This document shows positions 11,764-23,277 of a DNA stretch of 64,000 nucleotides, piece after piece. The stretch covers positions 1,230,341-1,294,340 of the forward strand of contig JASISA010000002.1 in NCBI GenBank assembly GCA_031771865.1, given 5' to 3'. Positions within the stretch are counted from its first letter, which is position 1. Each line of letters starts with the position of its first letter. A model generated the notes under the pieces. That model was given only the letters and a program-made list of their open reading frames with translations, did no database searches and had not been told where the DNA came from. A program made the position numbers and the translations under genes. This DNA comes from Nothophaeocryptopus gaeumannii (lineage: Eukaryota > Ascomycota > Dothideomycetes > Mycosphaerellales > Mycosphaerellaceae).

Positions 11764-12780
11764 ATGGCATCCTATCTGCAGAACGCAGCCCAGCTCGACG
11801 CCATGTCCCACTTCGAGCCAGAGATGGCCGAAAAGCTCAAAGGAATGGCATCAGTGATGCCCCCTCCCAAATCCGAAGACGCCGAAGGCATCATCCGGGA
11901 ACTCCGCCAAGGCTTCGCGTCTCTACCAGTCATCCCTCCTCGCCCGGATGTCGAGGAGCAAACCACGACATTCAAGACTCGAGATGGCGTCGAGCTCCGC
12001 TTGGTCACCTACAAGCCCGCATCCGCCACTAGCAAACTTCCAGTTCTGGTCTACTACCACGGAGGAGGCCATTGTGTCGGCACTCCTGAACAAAACGCCC
12101 TAATGAACCGCGAAATAGCTCTCCAAGAAAACTGTGTTATCATCGCGCCTCAATATCGTCTTGCTCCGGAGGACAAATATCCCATCGGCCTCGACGATAC
12201 CTGGGACGCCCTGAAACACATCGCTTCGAACGCTGCATCTTTTGGCGCCGACCCGACTCAAGGCTTCCTGGTAGGAGGCGAAAGTGCCGGAGGAGTCATC
12301 GCCGCTACACTTTGCCTGAGGGCGAGAGATGAGAAGCTCGCTCCACCATTGACGGGTGCATATCTTAGCGCGGGCTCATACTTCAAGCAGGAAGAGCCAC
12401 CAACGCAGTTCAAGGACTTGTACCGCTCACGCTCCGATCCGATATGTATGGACTCTCCCATGCTTTCCAAGAAAGCTTACACAGCTTTCCGCACTTGCTT
12501 CGCAGCGGACATGACCGCACCCAAATACAGAGCTGCGCTAGATACGAAGAAACATGTCGATTTGCCTAGGACGTACCTGCAGACCTGTGGAGCGGACATT
12601 AATCGCGATGATGGGATTTTGTATGCGGAGGCCTTGAGAAAGGCGAGTGTTGAGACGAAGTTGGATATCTACCCGGGGGCTCCGCATTGTTTCTGGTTTG
12701 TGTTTGGGGATACGGAGATGGGGAGAAAATGGAGGGAGGATACACACAGGGGATTGAAGTGGTTGTTCAGACAACAATAG
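11764..12780 (+). CDS. alpha/beta hydrolase-3 family esterase (HSL-type)
   Basis: Single-exon gene of 338 aa beginning MASYLQNAAQ. It has the oxyanion-hole motif YYHGGGHCVG near residue 98, then APQYRLAPED, the nucleophile elbow GGESAGG near residue 178, and a C-terminal GAPHCFW that supplies the histidine. This order is that of hormone-sensitive-lipase-like carboxylesterases. No signal peptide, so probably cytosolic. In this cluster it could release an aromatic acid or aldehyde from an ester, for instance a salicylate ester, but the sequence does not fix the substrate. Confidence 0.9.
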   Translation: MASYLQNAAQLDAMSHFEPEMAEKLKGMASVMPPPKSEDAEGIIRELRQGFASLPVIPPRPDVEEQTTTFKTRDGVELRLVTYKPASATSKLPVLVYYHGGGHCVGTPEQNALMNREIALQENCVIIAPQYRLAPEDKYPIGLDDTWDALKHIASNAASFGADPTQGFLVGGESAGGVIAATLCLRARDEKLAPPLTGAYLSAGSYFKQEEPPTQFKDLYRSRSDPICMDSPMLSKKAYTAFRTCFAADMTAPKYRAALDTKKHVDLPRTYLQTCGADINRDDGILYAEALRKASVETKLDIYPGAPHCFWFVFGDTEMGRKWREDTHRGLKWLFRQQ

Positions 12781-12868
12781 CTCCCACTCCCAGCAGAGAC
12801 AGTGATGCTGTAAGGCATTCAGGCCAGCTCTCTATACACTCAATATCTTCACTCTTCTTCACCACCCA

Positions 12869-13732
12869 TCACGCCAAAAAATCCTTCAATGCCTCATCCA
12901 TAACATCATTGAACTTCTTACTCTCCCCCTTCCTCGCCGGCTCTACCGCTTGATAGATATCCTTCGCAGTCCCCATCGGCACATCCTCATCTCCCCTCTC
13001 CAATCCCGCCCACAACTCCTCCGTGAACTCCTTCAGCGGCATACCTATTTGATCTCCATTCTTCAAATCTGGCTGTTTATCCGAGTTATGCATCTCAGTC
13101 TGCACAGCTGGCGGATAGACTTCCAGGACTTTGAGATTCGTATGGGCTTTGGAGAGTTGCGGGCGGAGGGCGAGGATGAAAGAGTGCAAGGCTGCTTTGG
13201 AGGCACCGTAATTGGGGCGGGAGTTGAGGGCTATGAGTGCGAGTTGGGAGGTGGTGTATGCCAATGCCACAGGGTTGTTTTGGCGAGTGAGATAGGGGAG
13301 GAGGGCTTTTGTGAGGTAGACGGGTGCTGTGTAGTTGGTTTTGAGTTCGAGGTCCAGAATGGAGAGGTCGATTGATTCGGGTTTGGTGAAGTCGAGGCCG
13401 CGTTGGATACCAGCGTTTATGAAGACGAAGTCGATGTTTGGGTGGGCTTTGAAGACCTCGGCGGTGAATTTCGGAATCTTTGGAGAGGGTTAGTATGATT
13501 CTGGTTTGGAGGGTTTTGGGTGGCGGTGACTTACTGCGGTCAAGTCGTTGATATCGAAGACACGGTAGTCTGCTTTATCCTTGCCGTGCTTGTTGACGAA
13601 AGCTTCCAATCGCTCCTTCCTACGTCCAACTCCGATCACGAAGACGCCATTCTCGACGAGCTTGTCTGCCAATGCTGCTCCAATACCGGAGGTTGATCCG
13701 ATGAGGAGGACTTTCTTGTAATCGAAGCCCAT
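12869..13732 (-). CDS. short-chain dehydrogenase/reductase
   Basis: NAD(P)-dependent oxidoreductase with a Rossmann fold. Exons 13732-13535 and 13477-12869 give 268 aa. The cofactor motif is LLIGSTSGIGAALADKL at the N-terminus (TGxxxGxG-like), followed by VFINAGIQ (NAG motif) and the catalytic YGASK. The residue before the tyrosine motif is in AYTTSQLAL, so the usual serine is carried by a TTS run. The protein resembles the DltE/classical SDR group acting on small substrates. It is convergent with the hydrolase gene and closes the right side of the aromatic cluster. It could handle an alcohol or dihydrodiol intermediate, but that is a guess from position. Confidence 0.88.
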
Positions 13733-14216
13733 GCTGAGGTATTGAGGAGATCTGTGATGAGTTATCGAAGGATTGGTGCTAATCTGTACAGTTTTGGTTC
13801 AAGGATAGATTGAATGTATGGAAGTAGAATCCTACGTTGACTTCTTGAGCTTACAAATGAAGAGCCACTGCACGAGATACGAGGTTAAAAAGGGTCTACT
13901 TCGATCGAGCTTTACGTCATGTGTAAAATTCCTAATGAACATCATTAGTTCCGTGCTCTTCATTTTGTAATTCTTGGCTAGAGACAGCCGTGTTGAAATG
14001 CTGAGCCGCATTCGTACGACCTTGATACTTGATCGGAGTTGATGATACACGGTTCTGGAAGGCACAACAGAGGTGGCATCGGATGATTTTGAGTGTGGCT
14101 TGAATTCATCCCGAAGATTCTGCGACTGCCGCCACAGCATGACTGCTTCGTCATCGACATGAGAGAGAAGAACGTTGAAAGATTTGAAGGACATCAATCA
14201 CGGATAGAACTGATTG
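13733..14216. other. intergenic region
   Basis: An open frame of 121 codons on the minus strand (14197-13832) shows no domain and no homology I recognise. I treat it as probably non-coding or part of the 3' region of the HET gene. Confidence 0.35.
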
Positions 14217-17200
14217 TCATTTGATGCGATAGTCTGTAGCAGCTTCTCTTTCTAACCTCGTCCATCTCCCAGACATGATGCTAAGAACGACAGCCTCTCC
14301 AACAAAAGTGTGTAGTCCATCTGTATCTCTACTTGGCCTCAGTATCCATGGTCTGCTAGACCCGAATGGCACAACAACTTCATCCCCTTCTTCCAGGCTC
14401 GCAGGTCCCAGCCCAATGAAGCCTCGCGAGGTCTTGAAAAAGTCTCGCTCACGATTCTTCGCACTGTACTCGTAGAATTCAAAGTCTTTAACATCGACGT
14501 CGTAATGCGATGGAAGACGTTGGACTTCGTCCCTGTTTTGGCAAGAGAGGACGTCTCTTCTCATGGGTGCATCGAAGTTCACGCCCTTGAAGTAGTAGCG
14601 CTTCTCGGATTTCCGGGCGTAGGCGAAGAGATTCCCCAGATCACGAGCGATAAGAAAGTCTTTCCAAATGTTTGCATTTTCTAGATTGGCGGCCAGTGCA
14701 GCTTGCAGTCTCGGCGGACGGAACATCTCTTGGGCTTGCGTGCGAGATATCTTGAGTCGCCATCGTTCTTCGACATAAGAGATGTCATTTGAAACATTTC
14801 TCTCGCCAGACTCGTGTCCCAAGTACCCCAAGTCCGCCTGCTTTTGACGCTCGTAGGAGGTGATCAAATCGCGATCTGGAGGTCTTGAACGTCGCTTCCA
14901 TTCTGCTACGATGTCGCCCTTGCCTTCGAAGAGGTAGTCGAGCATTAATCGACCAATTCCAGGATTGGGATCTAGGTCGTGTTCGTGCGTTGGGATGAAG
15001 ACGTATTCTAGCGTATTGAGTATGTGATCGATGACATGACCACGCTCCTTGAGACTGTTGTAGATCAGACATTCGTCAGGCGATTGCTCATAAGCCGGGA
15101 TGTCGTCTTTCGTGGTCCGTTTCACGATCTTGTCGAAGTAGACAGCCCGACAGTACAATGGCCTAGGCTCGTCATACTCGGCTGCTGCAGGGGTAGAGGC
15201 GGGATCCAGCCAAACCACGGGTCGCTCGTTGAGTCCAGCACTGTATTGAGCGTGGGCGTTGATGGTGTCCAGGCTCAACAAGCACGTCATATCCGGGATC
15301 CAAGTCGATATGATGTTCTCGAGAAACTCGCGACCCCAGATTGTACGCTTAGTGCGGTTGTCCAGTAGGACATCGACAGTCTTGACCTCTTGTACGAGAT
15401 GCAAGCACGCTTCCTCCAGAACCCGTATGACCGAACTGCGATAGTCCGGTACCACATCCGCTACTGAAACCATGCCGACGAGAGAGAAGACCCGATCTCG
15501 CGGATCAGTACAGTCGAAAGCGCCAGTCTTTTCGAGAAGTTGGCTGAGCTTTTGGGGCTGATCGACGTTTCTCAGCCCACGAAACAATGCCAAGGGATCT
15601 TCACTGGAATCAAAGACCTCGCGAAAATGATCCCATTGAATGGCATGCCGCCCAACATAGACGGAAGGCAGTCTCTCCGAAAAGTGGAACTCTTGAACGC
15701 ACCACAGCCTCTTCCACCACACATCTGGCCGGCCTAGCATTTTCTGAAGGTCTGTCGCAAGGCCCTGGAAGCTGTTCTCGTGTTCCAGCTCGGCCATGCC
15801 AGAAGTGGTGCAGAGCGAGTCGTGGGTGTCACGTTCATCCGCCTTCAGCCACCGCTTGCACGTCTCTTTCTCCGGTGCAGTATCACCAATCCAGATGATC
15901 GTCCTGACTGCTCTCGAGTAAATCTCGCGCATCATGGCTATTTGGTGGTTCTTCTCGTTGATGTCGTTTTGGTTGATGCAAACGGCGTCGACCCATACTC
16001 GACGGTCTCTGTCTGGGAGCCTCAATCGCCACAAAGCTTGCCAAAGATGTTCCGATATGGGAAAGCCTTCGAGGTCACCACTGGATATAGTGTGGGTTGC
16101 TTTGCCAGTGCCCCAGCAGTACGAGACTGCCTCATATTCTTTCACGTTAGAAAGGCGATAATGATCCAAGAAACAACAAAGCGACTGGCCGGTACCGCGC
16201 GCAATTCGAAGAATTCGAATCTCGTCTGTGCCAGGCTTGAGCTTCTTGTGGAAAGCTGAAGTCTGACCCTGTGCAAGACCTTGAGTTGAAGAAGCGCGGA
16301 TTGGCAATTGCGGGCCACCTTTGCGCAGATAGTCGTGTACTAATGGGGAATACTCGGGTACTAACGGTTCTGGCAGGACAATGTCGTGCGAAGGAAGTGG
16401 TAGAATAAGCTTCGGAGAAGCAGTCGTTTGGAAGTCAGATATGTCTGTATTGGGCGTCTCATCCGGTAAAGGGCGAGACCGTGGCGAGGAAGCTGGCGAT
16501 CCAATGCTGAAACCCGAGCTTAATGAGACTACTTCGCTGATGGACTGCGTCCTCGCAGGCGTGGCGTTCTGGATGAAGGCATCGTAGAATTCATCACGTC
16601 CTGATGGGGTCAGTAGGGGCAAATATGTGTTTAAGAGCTATGAATCCAGAATCATACCTTGCGTCGTTTTGAATTCCAGCGTAAAGCTTGAATATGCAAA
16701 GGAAGCCGGGGCAGAACTGCCTTCTGTAATAGCAGCCTCGTTCGAATTGACACGTTGTCGTGGATGCGTCAATCTGCCGAAAAACGTGCCCAAGCGAGAA
16801 GGAGGCGTAGAGCCGTGGACTGATAAAACAAGTAAGTACATCAAGCCAGAGAAGATCGATCGTATGACGCATACCTGGCGAAGGAGAGTGATCAACTGAT
16901 GCCTGTTTCCCACGTCTCACTGAAAGTTTGGCCGTCGTTGAGGCCGATTTGGCACAATTCATCCAGTCAAGTGAGCATTCAACGTGCACCACTTTGAATT
17001 GGCCATTCTTTCTTTTGACATTGCAGGGCACGGTGATGGTAGCGCCGTGGTCATCACGCCAGAATTTGACACACTGATAGGTGCACTGCTCGGTTTTATT
17101 GCTCTTAGCAGACGATACCTCATGCTCGCCGAGAAATGACTTCCCACGAAGCATCCTCTGAAAGTGAGCGTAGCTGTGTGGATTGTCAAATTTGTACACA

Positions 17201-17613
17201 GGAGCCACGTTAGGATGAGCTAGGTGACACGCATTGGTGCATGTCAGTTGACAGCCTTGCAATTCGACAGCGTCAAAAGCCACGGTCCATTTTGAATGTT
17301 GTTTCCATTGTCTCCATGTGTAGTATTCAGTAATGGGCTTCGCAAATGCGTGCTTCAGCATCGTGTCTCCATTTTTGTTCAGCCATTCGCAAGTATGCGA
17401 CGAGACCAACACCTTGGTCGCATGAATATTTTTGTGCCGGTCCACGTCTAGTTCAATCTCAACTTTGCACTCCAGTGCAGCGGCCTGTCCGGAAGGGCTC
17501 CTATGTGGTGTTGCGGACGGTGGAGAAGTTGTGAGCGGAGAGACACTGGTGCCAGTCCGAGCAACAGAGCGCCGAGACTCCATCGAAGATGATGGGCAAG
17601 GTAAATGGAACAT
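14217..17613 (-). CDS. HET-domain protein with unrecognised N-terminal module
   Basis: Predicted heterokaryon-incompatibility or innate-immunity-type protein of about 1094 aa. Exons 17613-16875, 16819-16658 and 16600-14217 join in an exact frame. Residues about 40-245 form a Cys/Trp-rich region I do not recognise (motifs QWKQHSKWTVAFDA, CQLTCTNACHL, CVKFWRDD). A Ser/Pro-rich linker follows. The HET domain starts near 420 with YEAVSYCWGTG, continues with WVDAVCINQNDINEKNHQI and ends with TIIWIGD. The C-terminal half has the usual GFIGLGP, EEGDEVVVPFG and FVGEAVVLSIM elements. The first in-frame ATG gives MFHLPCP; a second ATG 14 residues later is also possible. HET domains trigger cell death in several fungal non-self systems. 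Any such role here is inference. Confidence 0.9.
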
Positions 17614-17996
17614 GTCCGTGGACAATCGAGTACGCTCTGCTTATGGTGGCTTCCACGAGGGTTTTACTCGCCAAGGTCCAGTCCGTCTGCCCAGCTTCCA
17701 CTCTTTGAGCATCTGCGCTTGACGAGAACCTGCCCAGGCTTGCAAGTTCTCCGATCTTGCTCGCAGGCTCATGGGACAGTCGAGAGTCATACAAGTTGCC
17801 GTGGCGGCTCGAATCAAAGTGTCGCAATGACGTGAGTAGTAGGCTGCCGATGGTACGAAGGGATAAGTCCTGAAGATGAATACAGATGTGCTTGGAGAGG
17901 TAGTGTTGAGAGAGAGGGCGGTACAGACATGACGAAGGAAAGATAGGCGCCTGGTTCGGAGCCGGACTCACAGAGCTTGCTCATCCTTTCCATCCT

Positions 17997-18023
17997 GTGG
18001 GAGTGGGAGTGGGAGTGGGAGTG
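17997..18023. repeat. GTGGGA hexamer tandem repeat
   Basis: About four head-to-tail copies of GTGGGA. On the complementary strand this reads CTCCCA. No function is evident. Confidence 0.75.
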
Positions 18024-18153
18024 CGCGTTTGCAATTACCATTCTGTGGGAGGCCGGCTGCAGAGGACACACGACATCGGAACATCGGAAATTTCGCCCCA
18101 GTCGCTTGGTTCGGATCGCAGGCCTCGGCCCGTCCATGACATGAAAAGACAAA

Positions 18154-18190
18154 GGGGTTCAGGGTTCAGGGTTCAGGGTTCAGGGTCCAG
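18154..18190. repeat. GGGTTCA heptamer tandem repeat
   Basis: Four perfect to near-perfect copies of GGGTTCA end in a variant GGGTCCA. The unit resembles telomere-like G-rich strings but is not the TTAGGG repeat usual in these fungi, and it is too short to mark a chromosome end. Confidence 0.75.
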
Positions 18191-18945
18191 GACAGGGCAG
18201 GGTTCACAGATTCCACGCTGTTGGAAACACAACCACAACACGATCGCGTTGAACCCAAACACCACGTCTTTGACAGTTCTCAGGCACGCGACACCAGTTC
18301 GCTCGTCCATCTCATCATCCCTGGAGAATTGGTGAAGCATACGCATCAAGCTCGTCGAGATGGACGCGCTGCTTCTTGCTGGCGGCCTCCCGCCCTCGGT
18401 AGCGAAGGATGCAGGCAATAACTCCCACAGCCACCACGTGTGCGAGAGTATGGGTTCAGTTGGGCGAGCTGAACGCCGTCCACACCAATCCGTTCTCCTC
18501 GCTGAAAAGGACGCATAGATGTGGAAATGCTTCACCGGTGGGACGCACGAATACTTCCACATGGCCCGATCTGGACGACGTGAGTCCCTTCATCCCGGGT
18601 CGCAATACGGCATGAATGGTTCCGTGTCGACTCCATTACTCTCTCAGTAACTACCTCAAGTCGAAATATTGCTTTCGCTAAGGAATACCAAGACTGAGGC
18701 CGCCGTTGAGGCGCCAGGCTGTGCAGTCTTTCAATCAAGTCACACCACTAGATACTCGTGCTTGGAAGCGCCCAGCGATACATCTCGCTATCCCCCGGCT
18801 TGCCCTCCTGCCTTGTACCCACAGTACTTCTGCATATCGCTGGCCAAGCTGAACCTGCACACGCTGTTCGCTTGAGCCTTCTCTCGCATTTCAGGACCAC
18901 AATGCTGGCTCGATTCGCCGTTATTACCTTTTACTTCTCCCAGTC

Positions 18946-20981
18946 ATGGGTATAGCTGGGAGTTCATTCCTCTGGCCGGGTCGCGGTCCACAAGCTGCGG
19001 GAGCGGGTTTCGGAGCGGTGCGTGACTTCAACCCACTACTTCCGTCACAGAGGTCGCTAACTATGGCAATAGAGGGATAGACAGAAGAGAGCCTTCGTCG
19101 ACAAGCTCGAAGAATCTGGATTCAACTGGCTGGTCTTCATCGTAGCTGCTTCTGGCTTCTTCACGGATTTCTACAACTTATTCGCATCCAACGTCATTCT
19201 ACCAGCACTTGACTTCGTCTACTGGGAAAGATCTAGTCATGGCAATGCCCTCGCTTTCAATCTTGCGACACTGGCTGCGTCCGCAGTTGGCATGTTAGTC
19301 TTTGGCGTCTTCGCTGATCTCTACGGAAGGCGTTCCCTATACGGCATAGAGCTTATCATCGTCATTATCAGCACCGTGGGCCTACTTCAATGCTCTGAAG
19401 GATATCGGGCAGATCGAGAGTCCGAACCAACCTGGAGAATAACACCTTGGATTATCATTTGGCGGACAATCATGGGCCTCGGCATAGGAGCAGGTGAGCG
19501 AACAGTAGGTTCCCTTCCGGTACGCTTCTGACTCCTTTCAGAATACCTACTTTCCGCTTGCATTGCGGCAGAATGGTCTTCGACGGCCTCTCGAGGCCGC
19601 ATGATGGCAGCTGTCTTCCTCATGCAGCCTCTCGGGCAGCTTTGCGCCTATGGTGCGGGCTTGACCGCACTTCGAGCTTTCGACACCACCACCGCTGTAG
19701 GGATCGACAAGCTCTGGCGATATGTCGTTGGAATTGGCGCCTTCCCGACTCTTCTAGCTCTAGGCTTTCGAATATTCATGCCGGAGTCTGGCCGATACAC
19801 GTACGACGTTCAGAAGAAGCTTGCTCAGCCGGACACCAGCAAAGTCGCGAATAAAGCAGACGCTTCAGACTCATCGGCTGAGGTCGCGAGCCAGAATGAT
19901 GAAGATCTACCTTGGAACCAGTTCAGATTCTCGGAATTATGGACATTCATCTATCACGAAGGCAACTGGAGATACTTACTTGGCACTTCGATGACTTGGT
20001 TTCTGGTGGACTTCGGATTCTGTAAGTCGCCTCTTAAAGCCTGCATTGATCGTGTCACATTGTACTAATGACCACACGAGATGGCCTCGGATTCAACAAT
20101 CCTTCAACGCTCGCCAAGCTTTGGAGCAACCAGGACTACTACTTTCCTTCATATGCGCCGCACTGGATGGAGTCTTCTGATGTGGTGAATACGACGGTCT
20201 CGGGCCTAGTCGTCACCAATGGGACATTCACGGACGGCTCCATTGCGAAACCTGTCATTGAGCAAGTGTTGGAGCACAACATGACACACGCCATCTACAC
20301 TGTCTCCATTGCCTCGATTCTCGGCTCCCTGCTCATGATCGCTTGCATCAACAAGTTCGACCGGAAGAACCTTCTCACCATCACTTTTGTCCTGCTCGGT
20401 GTCGCTTTGATCATCATGTGCGCAAGCTTCAAGGCTCTCTTCCACAAGGATGGCGTGCACATCATCCTAATTGTGTTCTGGGTGGTCATATCATTCTTAT
20501 TTTCATTTGGACCAAATACGCTGACATTCATCGTAAGTCGTTACGCTCACTTATATACTCGCCACAGACTGAGTCTTCCTAGATACCTGCTGAGATCTTC
20601 CCAACCGCTTATCGATGCACTTTCTACGGCATTGCCGCAGCCTCCGGCAAGATCGGTGCTCTCCTGATCCAAGTCGTTATCCTGCGCACGCCCCATATCG
20701 GCCAGCCGAACAATACCTCAATCCGCTGGCTACTGCTGGGCTTTGCATTCTGCATGTTCCTAGGATCGGTGTTCTCGCATTACTGCCTTCCAAGGGTCCA
20801 ACGGCGAGGGACTGAGGCAGATCTACGTCCTGGTCGACGAAACCCGCCACGTTATGCCAACATACCTCTGAGCGAACTACCTCCGAAGCGAGAGCATCAT
20901 GTGATGAGGCAGGAGCAAGATCGGGAAATGGGCGATATGCGAGCTCAAGGAGAGGAGCAGACTCAGACTGTGCCGGAATGA
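18946..20981 (+). CDS. MFS transporter, PHO84/GIT1-like (phosphate:H+ symporter family)
   Basis: Plasma-membrane transporter of about 607 aa, probably for phosphate or a phosphorylated small molecule. Five exons (18946-19017, 19073-19493, 19542-20021, 20081-20532, 20583-20981) join in frame. The first exon gives a Gly-rich leader MGIAGSSFLW. The first transmembrane segment has GFFTDFYNLFASNVILPAL, close to the PHO84-family pattern. The loop motif is DLYGRRSLYG, TM4 has IGAEYLLSA across an intron, TM6 is near ALGFRIFMPESGR, and TM11 starts with TFI-IPAEIFPTAYR. A long hydrophilic loop after TM6 and an acidic, Gln-rich C-terminal tail are cytosolic. There are N-glycosylation sequons in an extracellular loop (NTTV, NGTF). 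Specificity between phosphate and glycerophosphodiesters is not resolved. Confidence 0.9.
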
Positions 20982-21269
20982 ATGTCGCATTATCACAAGT
21001 ATGGCATTACTACCGGCACTCTCTGTGCACATGATCATCCGCATAGCTCAAGAGCTGATCCATGAGGGAAGCAAACGACCTCTTCCGTCCTCGTGGATAT
21101 AAAACCACTCGGACATTTATCCGCCGGCCGGAGTGGAGCGCTCGGCGCAGCTCCGTCCAGCTTGAGTGATCTGTCGGCGACATAGCTCCGACCTCAGAAC
21201 TCTCTGAACACCTGCCGCGTGGGTTTAGTTTGTTCACGCGCGTGAAGCAGCTTATCTAAAGGCGACAAA

Positions 21270-22818
21270 ATGGGCGACGCAGATAATCGTCCCCTTGTCT
21301 TGCATATCGGCGAGGCGACCAAGTACAATCATGAGTACTACAATGAGCACTTCAGTCGCCGATTCAGTGTAATACAAAACGACAAGCTGGATCGCCAGTC
21401 TTCCATTCGGGCCCTGAAAACCATGAGTGAGTATGCCTACCCGGCTGGTGTTCAGATCGAGCAACGCGCTCATCGTGATCATCAGATGCGGCGACTTCAA
21501 CGCAATCTTCGGCCACATTTCCAATCCGGCGGCGAAATGAGTCAATGGGATTATGAACTTATATCATTGCTCCCTTCATCTGTCAGGGATTTTACTTACG
21601 CTGCAGCTGGCTTCATGGGCCGATCTTGACGCACTAGCCAGACGAGGAATCTGGTATGCCAATGGAGCTGGGGCCTCTGACGATGCGGTCTCCGATACAG
21701 CATCGTACATGATCCTCTCGGTCTTCAGAAACTTCACCAGGACTCAACTTGCAGCGAGAAAAGCGGAGCCTGAAGCTTTCACGAAAGCACATAAGCTAAT
21801 CGCTACCATATCGCGCAATCCGAAGGGCAGTATTCTTGGTATCATTGGACTTGGAAACATCAGTACCAAGCCTGTGAAGAAAGCACAAGCACTGGGTATG
21901 GATGTAGTCTATCACGATGTCATTCGAAGATCGGAGGGCGAAGAACAGGACCTTGGCATTCGATATCTGCCTCTGGAAGAGCTCCTGGCCAATGCGGACT
22001 GCATCTCGCTTCACGTCCCACTCAACCAGCACACTCGTCACCTCATCAACAGCGAGACACTTGGCCTCATGAAAGACGGCATTACAGCGAGCCTCAGGTT
22101 GATCCGAGATTGGCTGGTCGTCTCCCTCAGCCAAGCCTTCACCACCAGCTTCGCTGGCCTCCTCGTGTCGCGTTTTGTGCTCGGACTTGTCGGAGGTCCC
22201 TTCCTACCAGGGTTATTCCTCTTCATATCCTGTTGGTATACGCGCGCCGAGCTTCCACCGCGTATAGCCTTCTTGTACGGAGCCAACATGCTTGCTTCAG
22301 CTTTTGAAGGCCTCGTCGCTGCGAGAATCACAAGTCAGATGGAGAGTGTACTTGGAAGGGCGGCGTGGGAGTGGCTTTTTATTATTGAAGGGAGTATTAC
22401 TTGGGCGATTGCATTGGTGATTTCGCCTTGTTTGCCGGATTACCCATTGAAGACGAAGAGGTTTTAATTTTCGAGAGAGCAGCAGTTGGTTGTTGAGTGG
22501 AGGATTCGGAATGAGAACGCTGGGATCTCGGCCGATGAAGAGGGCTCGATGATCGATGGGATGAAGCAGGCTTTGGCGGATCCGAAGTTGTATATGTTCG
22601 TTGTGCTGCAGATGTCGCTGCTCACGGCTCAGTAAGTTTCAGAGCTCTCCAGATTCTGGTAAGTCTATGCTGACAGTACTATAAGTCTTTCAACACCTTC
22701 TTCCCCTCAGTCGTCGGAACACTGGGCTTCGATTCGACAATCGCCCTGCTATCAACAGCTTCACCCTACATGTTCGCCTTTTCCTGCTCGTTGGTTCTAT
22801 TCGAAGGCTTGGCGTAGC
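21270..22818 (+). pseudogene. broken chimera: D-2-hydroxyacid dehydrogenase fused to allantoate-permease-like MFS
   Basis: The first 0.8 kb encodes a glyoxylate/hydroxypyruvate-reductase-type protein: MGDADNRPLVLHIGEATKYN, DYELISLLPSSV, RRGIWYANGAGASDDAV, IIGLGNISTKPVKKAQALG and CISLHVPLNQHTRHLI. A frame change is needed near 21520-21535 (DFNAIFGH in one frame, GGEMSQWDYEL in another) and again near 21615-21628. At about 22080-22110, after LGLMKDGI, the open frame passes directly into an MFS protein of the Dal5/anion:cation symporter type (VSRFVLGLVGGPFLPG, WYTRAELPPRIAF). That half stops at TAA 22465-22467, yet homologous sequence continues in frame (REQQLVVEWRIRNE) to about 22818. Both parent genes are incomplete: no catalytic half of the dehydrogenase, no first or last helices of the transporter. 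Confidence 0.82.
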
Positions 22819-23277
22819 TGGACCCTGAAAGCCCCGCTACAGCCCGGGCGCAATCTGCCCTAGTGCGTCAATACGATAGCCACGCGACTCTTCACTGTCG
22901 CATGGACACCAAAATTGACAAGCAAGTAGATCCAGCCGTGTCCTGAAAGATTTGAAAGTTTCAGCTAATTGAAGTGTGTTTCAGGGAAGATGCAGGCGTG
23001 TGAGTCCACGGAGCGTGTCTGGCTGGGTTTGAGGTGTCGTTACGTAGTGTGTGTTTTTTCAGTAGCCAATTAGAATGGGTTTCTTCGTGGAAAAGTTGCC
23101 AGTAAGAAATGCCCTTCGGGCAATAATGAGTGACTATGATCAGGTGACTAGTTGAGCACTGACCCCCTTCAACACACTCAAATCATCACTAACAATACAA
23201 TCTAGTCGTCCTCCTTGGCCTGCACCCTCCTTGGTTCTCTCTCTAACAGCAACCGTTAATGAGACCTTCCTTCAAGT
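22819..23277. other. intergenic region
   Basis: No gene, repeat or RNA recognised between the chimeric pseudogene and the small secreted protein. Confidence 0.5.

Larger units (their letters stand above)
17614..18945. other. long intergenic region with two short tandem repeats
   Basis: No gene recognised. It holds a GTGGGA array (17997-18023) and a GGGTTCA array (about 18154-18190), listed separately. The right end is the promoter of the PHO84-like transporter. Confidence 0.5.

Noticed and set aside
13832..14197. 121-codon minus-strand open frame next to the HET gene
   Set aside because: No domain, no clear promoter or splice context, composition like random frame; kept only as a remark.
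18154..18190. Telomere-like GGGTTCA string
   Set aside because: The unit is not TTAGGG, there are only four to five copies, and genes continue on both sides.
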